From FEN-680 sp036781505 (GTDB lineage: Bacteria > Actinomycetota > Geothermincolia > Fen-727 > Anoxymicrobiaceae): a stretch of DNA of 11,025 nt. The translations under genes and the position numbers were made by a program. Below the pieces are notes generated by a model. It did no database searches. It worked only from the letters and a program-made list of their open reading frames with translations, and was not told the DNA's origin. The stretch covers positions 1 through 11,025 of the forward strand of contig DAIQAV010000072.1 of NCBI GenBank assembly GCA_036781505.1, written 5' to 3'. Positions 6,862 through 11,025 of this stretch are shown here, piece by piece (position 1 is the stretch's first letter; each line of letters begins with the position of its first letter).

Positions 6862-6897
6862 GAATGCAGCACAAAGGATCTGACCCCTTTTGTTGCA
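6862..6897 (+). repeat. REP-like hairpin repeat, copy B
   Basis: This is the second copy of the element at 5311-5346, in the opposite orientation, in the 93-nt gap between the CooC-like gene and the phosphoesterase. The right half (CTGACCCCTTTTGTT) is identical to the reverse complement of copy A. All four differences are transitions. Two of them (at 6875 and 6878) are G-to-A changes that break base pairs in the stem, so this hairpin (6865-6897) is weaker. A TTG inside it opens a reading frame into the downstream gene but is not a credible start. Confidence 0.85.
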
Positions 6898-6928
6898 CAA
6901 GACTTGCATCCGAGAGAAACGGCACTTT

Positions 6929-8029
6929 ATGCCCGATGAGCCAAATATCACCGCCGAGAGCAAGACGCTCGAGGCCCCGGGCGAGATAGCCAGCGAGGCG
7001 CGCCGCCGGATAAACCTGCTCGCCTCGCGCGTCCCGGGAGTACGGGCGTTCCTCAAGCCACCCACGCCGCCGCCACTGCCTCCGACTGAGCGCGTCGCCG
7101 TCATCTCCGATTTCCACCTGGGCGACCCGATGAGCACGATGGACGATCGCACCGGCGACAGGCTCTGCTCCGCGATCGCCGACCTCGGGCGGCTGGACCA
7201 GCTCATCCTGCTCGGCGACATCTTCGACTTCTGGCAGGCGCCCCTGGGCGATGCCATCGAAGCGGGCAAGGGACTGATACCGAGCCTCTTCCTGCTCGAC
7301 AACGTGAAGAGCATCGTCTACGTGCCCGGCAACCACGACCACCACGTCTGCAGGATGTACTTCGAGGAGGAGACGGCCAGGCGCCTGCGCGCCGGCAACC
7401 TCGAGCCCCCGGAGCTCACCATCCCGATGACGGACGACTGCCCGGTCATGGCGCCGCTGGTGCCCGATGACGCCACGGTGCCGCTGTCGATGGTCTACCC
7501 GTTCCACCAGCTGACCGTGCAGGGCAAATCCGTGCTCTTCACGCACGGCCACCTGCTCGGCCTGTTCGAGCGCTCGCTGTGGATGAGGAATGCGATGATG
7601 AGCTCCCTGCTGCTCACCAAGGGGCAGAGCCTCAGCCTCGAGGACGTCGAGCGGTTCGCGTCTCCCTACTACGAGATGCTGGCTCTCTCGACGTCCATGC
7701 CGGGCGTGGTGAACGGGCGCTACCGCATCTACCGGGCGGTCATCCGGGCCGGCAAGGCCCTGGGGCTCGCGGGCGAATCGCGCACCTCCAGCCTGCGGGA
7801 CACCACCGTGGAGCAGAACGCGGTGGAGCTCGAGGCGCTGCTGGACCAGCTGACGGACGAGAAGCCTGACTACTTCGTCTACGGTCACACGCACAGGGCG
7901 GGAAAGCTGGTGCTGCCGCTGTCAGGCGTCACGGCGGTGAACAGCGGGTGCTGGTTGGCGAACGAGTACACCAGGCCGTCGAACATCATCGTAGAGATCT
8001 CGGACGACGCCTATATCCACGTGGTCTGA
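6929..8029 (+). CDS. Calcineurin-like metallophosphoesterase (LpxH/UDP-diacylglucosamine-hydrolase-like fold)
   Basis: This 366-residue cytoplasmic protein has the ordered metal-binding motifs of calcineurin-like phosphoesterases: SDFHLGD (Asp61, His63), LLGDIFDFW (Asp97), PGNHDHH (Asn135, His136), THGH (His206, His208) and YGHTH (His320, His322). The FDFW context is like the LpxH/YbbF branch, which cleaves UDP-diacylglucosamine in lipid A synthesis. At 366 residues it is longer than LpxH (about 240), with an N-terminal extension of about 55 residues, proline-rich at 44-52, and a large helical insertion at about 212-312. It may therefore be a different hydrolase, and the substrate is unassigned. 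ATG 6929 is chosen because the longer frame from TTG 6890 would translate the end of the hairpin repeat. No strong ribosome binding site precedes it. The stop lies three bases from the converging lipoprotein stop. Confidence 0.85.
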   Translation: MPDEPNITAESKTLEAPGEIASEARRRINLLASRVPGVRAFLKPPTPPPLPPTERVAVISDFHLGDPMSTMDDRTGDRLCSAIADLGRLDQLILLGDIFDFWQAPLGDAIEAGKGLIPSLFLLDNVKSIVYVPGNHDHHVCRMYFEEETARRLRAGNLEPPELTIPMTDDCPVMAPLVPDDATVPLSMVYPFHQLTVQGKSVLFTHGHLLGLFERSLWMRNAMMSSLLLTKGQSLSLEDVERFASPYYEMLALSTSMPGVVNGRYRIYRAVIRAGKALGLAGESRTSSLRDTTVEQNAVELEALLDQLTDEKPDYFVYGHTHRAGKLVLPLSGVTAVNSGCWLANEYTRPSNIIVEISDDAYIHVV

Positions 8030-8032
8030 CGG

Positions 8033-8749
8033 TCATTCGGGCAGCAGGCAGGCCGTGACCTCCATCGCCCTGAACCGAGGCGGCGCGCCGCCACTTCTGA
8101 GGAACGTCATCTCAAAGGGATAGTCCCCCGGCGGCAGGTTTTCCAGGATGGTCGTGGTCGCTTCGACCGGCGTCTTGCGTACGGTCATTGTGACCGCGGT
8201 GAGGGCGATGCGCACGTTGGTCTGCTTTCCGGAGTAGTGCACGATACCCGTGGCCTTCGCGTCGGTGTCGCTGATCGGTAAGTAGTTCGACTGCACCATC
8301 GTCAGCGTCGGCATGTCCGCGGGAGCGATCTTCTGCCACTTCATCCCGCTCACCCTGAAATCCGCGCGGTGCGGCGGGGTCACCATGCCCGGGGCCACCG
8401 CGGCTGAGGCGAACCACCTCTGCTGCCCGGGGTAAAGAGGAGCCATGGCGCCGGTATCGTTGCCGAGCACCATGTCGCTGGAATCGAAGAGCGTAGCGGA
8501 GTAAGTCCCGCGGACCATGGTTACATCAGGGCTGGTGTTCTGCACCCGTGCCACGACCCTCGACATGGTGGGGCCCCACGGCACGATTCCCACCTGGTCG
8601 ATGGCCAGAGTCCCGTCGGACACCCGGGCCTGGTCCTCGCCACCGATCGCTTCGGCAGACTTCTCGGCCGTCTTGCACCCGGCCGTCAGAGTGGAGGCGA
8701 GGACGATGATGGCCAGGACAGCCACGGAAACGATCAGCCGCTTTTTCAT
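8033..8749 (-). CDS. Putative lipoprotein of unknown function
   Basis: This 238-residue protein starts with a typical export signal: MKKR, a hydrophobic stretch (5-19) and LTAGC, with Cys25 as the probable lipidated residue. The lipobox is slightly atypical, with Leu at -4 rather than -3. The mature part looks beta-rich, with a stretch around residues 45-95 (for example VVARVQNTSPDV, SATLFDSS) reminiscent of FxLYD-like folds of surface lipoproteins, and further beta strands to the end. No catalytic motif is visible. It probably sits anchored outside the cytoplasmic membrane. The G-run at 8756-8761 lies six bases before the ATG and may serve as ribosome binding site. It lies 163 bp downstream of the FHA gene on the same strand, and its 3' end meets the phosphoesterase gene tail to tail. 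Confidence 0.7.
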   Translation of the reverse strand: MKKRLIVSVAVLAIIVLASTLTAGCKTAEKSAEAIGGEDQARVSDGTLAIDQVGIVPWGPTMSRVVARVQNTSPDVTMVRGTYSATLFDSSDMVLGNDTGAMAPLYPGQQRWFASAAVAPGMVTPPHRADFRVSGMKWQKIAPADMPTLTMVQSNYLPISDTDAKATGIVHYSGKQTNVRIALTAVTMTVRKTPVEATTTILENLPPGDYPFEMTFLRSGGAPPRFRAMEVTACLLPE

Positions 8750-8912
8750 GCTCGACCCCCCGAAACCTTACGCCGGCCGCATTTTGAGCAAAGAATTCTT
8801 CTACGCGTCGGGCGGTTACCCTATACGGTTGTTCGGGAAAAAGCGGAGTCATTCAGTGGGGGCAGGCTCGTAGGTCTGCTGATGTTGAACGATGAGGAGA
8901 AGAGTTCCGGGG

Positions 8913-9230
8913 CTACCCTTTCTTGAAGGTGCACCTGATGATTCCGAAGGTGAGCCGGTCGCCCGGCTCGATCTGCTGCCGCGTGTTCGGGTCCAGCTGC
9001 TTGCCGTTGACGTAGGTGAAGCTCTTGGTGGACAGGTTCTCCACGAACCACCTGCCATGCTTCATGCTGAAGCGCGCGTGCTTGCGCGACATGTACTCCG
9101 CGTCCTTGAGCTTGGTGAGGTCGACGTCCCCCTCCCGCCCGATGACGTCGCCGGACTTCACTGACAGTAGAACGCCGGGTTCCGAAGTGCACTCGAGTAT
9201 CGCGTGACTGTCGTCAGAAGGCGCATCCAT
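8913..9230 (-). CDS. Stand-alone FHA domain protein
   Basis: This 105-residue protein is essentially a single forkhead-associated domain, which binds phosphothreonine peptides. The conserved elements appear in order: IGREGDVDL (30-38; Gly31, Arg32), MSRKHARF (47-54; Ser48, Arg49, His51), VENLSTKSFTYVNG (63-76; Asn65, Asn75, Gly76) and IEPGDRLTFG (87-96). There is no kinase, transmembrane or DNA-binding part, and only about 20 residues precede the domain. It would act as a cytoplasmic adaptor to a Ser/Thr kinase substrate, but no kinase is in the window. The start is well supported by a purine-rich site at 9239-9248. Its coupling to the lipoprotein gene downstream is uncertain given a 163-bp gap with no clear terminator. 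Confidence 0.85.
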   Translation of the reverse strand: MDAPSDDSHAILECTSEPGVLLSVKSGDVIGREGDVDLTKLKDAEYMSRKHARFSMKHGRWFVENLSTKSFTYVNGKQLDPNTRQQIEPGDRLTFGIIRCTFKKG

Positions 9231-9238
9231 ACGTCAGT

Positions 9239-9248
9239 CCCCTCCTCC
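9239..9248 (-). promoter_or_regulatory. Strong Shine-Dalgarno site of the FHA gene
   Basis: On the minus strand this reads GGAGGAGGGG and lies eight bases before ATG 9230. It fixes the start of the FHA protein. Confidence 0.7.
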
Positions 9249-9273
9249 GTCTCGCAATGCTTCCGATGCTGCC

Positions 9274-9302
9274 TGTATATCTATCGTCCAAAGCACCAGA
9301 AA
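9274..9302 (-). promoter_or_regulatory. Possible promoter of the FHA gene
   Basis: In an AT-rich patch of otherwise GC-rich DNA, the minus strand has TTTCTG and TATACA separated by 17 bases, a weak fit to -35 and -10 hexamers. A transcript starting near 9266 would have a short leader before ATG 9230. The match is weak; the location upstream of a gene with its own strong ribosome site is the main support. Confidence 0.25.
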
Positions 9303-9351
9303 TATTTATGCCTCGAGCAATGTTTGGCGGAGCAGGTTTCTGCGCCCTCCT

Positions 9352-9367
9352 GCGCCGGGCCTGGCGC
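9352..9367 (-). terminator. Possible GC hairpin after the membrane-protein gene
   Basis: GCGCC and GGCGC pair perfectly around a six-base loop, starting three bases after the minus-strand stop at 9370. No T-run follows, so it would be a weak or Rho-dependent stop at best, or simply a mRNA 3'-end structure. Confidence 0.25.
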
Positions 9368-9369
9368 GG

Positions 9370-10155
9370 CTAGCCGAGTTTCTCCCTGGTCCTCTCGGGC
9401 AGCAGCAGGACAGCAGCGGCGAAGAAGCAGATGGCCCCGACGAAGGTCCCCAGATTGACCAGCATCTTGTTGACGTCGTTTCCGGTCGTCGTCACCACGA
9501 AGGCGGCGATGGCCGACACGCCGAAGGCGACAGACCCCCCGATGGTGAAGTTCACTATCCACCACGAGAGGCTTCGCGGACGCCTGGCGCGGGCGGCCCG
9601 CCCGAGCTCCTTCCAGGCGAGCAAGCTGGCGACCAGGAAGCAGACGGAGCCGAGGAAGTCGGGCTTCCACACCAGGTGGTCAACCCCGGCGGGAGCCAGG
9701 CTGGTGTTTATCGCGGAGTACGTGCTGACGTTGAAATAGATCGTCCCGCCCAGCTGCACCAGGGCGGCCCACCACGCGAGGTCGCGGAGCATCAGCGCGA
9801 AGAGACGGAAGTGCTGCCGGTCGGCTTTCTCTCGCTCTTCCTCCCGGGCGTTTATCGCCTCGAGAAGCTGCAAGGCCGCCGCGGACGTGAAGAAGATGGA
9901 GCCGATGAAGAACGTGACAGCATCGGTGTGGTTTCCCACAGCCTTGAAATACCCGGGAGCCGCGCCCAGACCGAAGAAAGTGGCTCCGATCGCGAAGAGG
10001 ATGCCGATCCACCAGCCGGAGGCGCCCGGGGCCCACCAGGTCGATCCTTTTCCCGTGTCCAGCAGGGAGTGGAGCTTGCGGCGCTCTCGAGGAGCCCAAC
10101 TCGTGACCGCGCCCACGGTCTCGGTGGCGATCGATGGGGGAGAGCCGCCCGTCAC
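9370..10155 (-). CDS. Six-helix integral membrane protein of unknown function
   Basis: This 261-residue protein has six hydrophobic segments at roughly 48-66, 78-100, 127-147, 166-183, 198-220 and 230-252, with a charged loop at 102-115 (NAREEEREKADR). Its repeated patterns, such as FFIGSIFFTSAA, FNVSTYSAI, KPDFLGSVCFLVAS and NLGTFVGAICF, resemble hypothetical membrane proteins I associate with Actinomycetota; this is from memory. Parts also recall the YrhK-like repeat. No catalytic or transport motif is visible, so function is unknown. The open frame continues far upstream, but that stretch is antisense-frame shadow of the FAD gene. I chose GTG 10155, which overlaps the stop of the FAD gene as GTGA and has GGGGA about nine bases before it. 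GTG 10116 is a shorter alternative that loses no helix. Confidence 0.72.
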   Translation of the reverse strand: MTGGSPPSIATETVGAVTSWAPRERRKLHSLLDTGKGSTWWAPGASGWWIGILFAIGATFFGLGAAPGYFKAVGNHTDAVTFFIGSIFFTSAAALQLLEAINAREEEREKADRQHFRLFALMLRDLAWWAALVQLGGTIYFNVSTYSAINTSLAPAGVDHLVWKPDFLGSVCFLVASLLAWKELGRAARARRPRSLSWWIVNFTIGGSVAFGVSAIAAFVVTTTGNDVNKMLVNLGTFVGAICFFAAAVLLLPERTREKLG

Positions 10156-11025
10156 GAGGAGTAATCCCCGGTCAGGGCCTCGGCCGCGGCCAAGCCGCTG
10201 CGGAAGGCGCTCTCGACGGTCCCCGGCATCCGCATGTACTCGCCGCAGAGGTAGAGGCCACGAACGTCGCGGTAGCTGTCCCGCTCCATCCGTCCGATCG
10301 CGGTCATCTGGCCCGGGGGATAGAAGCAAAGCGCCTCGTTCCAGCGATAGATCTCGGTGAACGACGGCGAGGGTGGGAAGTCGGGGAATATCCTGCGCAT
10401 CTCCCTGGCCATGCGCGCTTCGACGTCCGCGTCCGGCATGTCGTTGAGCTCGTAGGCCGCGGCACCGAATGTGAAGCAGTGAGCCATCTCGCAGCCGGGA
10501 GGGGCGTAGTGGGGTGACTTTGCGGAGTCGAGTCCCACCGAGACGATCGGCGAGCCGGACCTGCGCGGGATGCTCACCGCGTATGTGCCTTCCGGGGCGA
10601 TCTTTTTCTCGAGGGCATACATGACGTGGCAGCACGCGCTGTAGCGGACTTTCTCCAGCGGGCCGCGCATCGAGTCGGGAAGCCCCGGCGCCAGGCGCAG
10701 GGCAGTGGTCGCCGTGGTGGCGCAGACGACCGCGTCGGCGTCCATCATCCCCCCGTCGGTCTCGACCCCCTTGACCGCGCCGTCCTCGATCACGACGCGG
10801 CGGGCCGGGGTGCCGGTCACGATGGACTCGCCGCAGTCCCGGGCCAGCGCGCCTGCGAGGCTGCCGAGGCCGCGGTCCATGGCGGCGAAGCCCTTGAAGA
10901 CACCGCTCATGATGTGCCAGGTGAGGGACAAGCCGTTTGCGGCGCTCATGTCCTCGGGCTGCGCGCAGGAGAGGCTGGACGCCGCCGGCTGCAGGAAGTA
11001 CTCGAGCACCTCGGGGCAGCCGATG
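10152..11025 (-). CDS. FAD-dependent amine oxidase / phytoene-desaturase-like flavoprotein, 5' partial
   Basis: This is the C-terminal 290 residues or so of an NAD(P)/FAD-dependent oxidoreductase of the amine oxidase, protoporphyrinogen oxidase or phytoene desaturase type. The N-terminal GxGxxG dinucleotide-binding motif lies off the right edge, so the visible GTG at 11009 is internal. The best evidence is the C-terminal FAD-contacting motif GLYLCGEYMRMPGTVESAF followed by SGLAAAEAL, which matches the (G)D/E-x(n)-ESA-xxSG-xxAA pattern of the superfamily. ADAVVCATTATTA in the middle is the usual strand and loop of the FAD domain. The substrate cannot be told; carotenoid, porphyrin, amine and quinone-type substrates occur in this superfamily. 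The following membrane-protein gene overlaps its stop by four bases (GTGA), so the two are translationally coupled and may work together. Confidence 0.85.
   Translation of the reverse strand, partial: IGCPEVLEYFLQPAASSLSCAQPEDMSAANGLSLTWHIMSGVFKGFAAMDRGLGSLAGALARDCGESIVTGTPARRVVIEDGAVKGVETDGGMMDADAVVCATTATTALRLAPGLPDSMRGPLEKVRYSACCHVMYALEKKIAPEGTYAVSIPRRSGSPIVSVGLDSAKSPHYAPPGCEMAHCFTFGAAAYELNDMPDADVEARMAREMRRIFPDFPPSPSFTEIYRWNEALCFYPPGQMTAIGRMERDSYRDVRGLYLCGEYMRMPGTVESAFRSGLAAAEALTGDYSS

Noticed and set aside
5219..7894. An 891-codon open frame on the minus strand
   Set aside because: It is antisense to the ACS-like, CooC-like and phosphoesterase genes, runs through both hairpin repeats, and its translation has no recognisable domain. 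Long antisense frames are common in GC-rich DNA.
8892..9207. Plus-strand open frames opposite the FHA gene
   Set aside because: They are shadows of the FHA gene, which has clear domain motifs and a strong ribosome site on the minus strand.
10156..10635. N-terminal extension of the membrane-protein frame
   Set aside because: This part overlaps the well-supported FAD gene in another frame and its translation is arginine-rich shadow sequence, so the start was moved to GTG 10155.

Overview
The window is high-GC, densely coded DNA with no RNA genes, CRISPR array or transposase gene that I can see. The left 6.8 kb is a plus-strand run of genes for oxygen-sensitive CoA-ester chemistry, so the source is very probably an anaerobic bacterium. 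The GC bias and a six-helix membrane protein that resembles (from memory) hypothetical proteins of Actinomycetota suggest a deep-branching anaerobic actinobacterium. That placement is an inference and is weakly supported.

Layout. (1) Positions 1-5294 hold five plus-strand genes that overlap or nearly touch: three proteins of the HgdB/BcrB/BcrC iron-sulfur family (the first cut by the left edge, the next two clearly paralogous), then two ASKHA-fold ATP-dependent activases of the HgdC/BcrA/BcrD/BadF family. This is the gene content of a benzoyl-CoA-reductase-like or 2-hydroxyacyl-CoA-dehydratase-like enzyme with its ATP-driven electron injector. (2) Positions 5295-6928 hold two further plus-strand genes: a small protein matching the middle of acetyl-CoA synthase (CdhC/AcsB) and ending in a cysteine motif where the A-cluster binding segment would begin, and a CooC-type nickel-insertion ATPase. 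A 36-nt hairpin-forming repeat lies on each side of this pair in opposite orientation. (3) Positions 6929-8029 encode a calcineurin-like metallophosphoesterase. (4) On the minus strand, meeting that gene tail to tail, are a lipoprotein, a stand-alone FHA protein, a six-helix membrane protein and the C-terminal part of an FAD-dependent amine-oxidase-like protein cut by the right edge.

How the genes may work together. The activases would hydrolyse ATP to push low-potential electrons into Fe-S clusters of the HgdB/BcrB-type subunits, which act on a CoA thioester or another hard-to-reduce substrate. The ACS-like protein and CooC ATPase next door suggest a link to nickel or Fe-S cluster assembly, or to C1/acetyl-CoA chemistry. 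No complete ACS active site is encoded here. The combination of three catalytic-type subunits, two divergent activases, a truncated ACS domain and CooC is the most unusual part of the window. The minus-strand genes look unrelated housekeeping or accessory functions.
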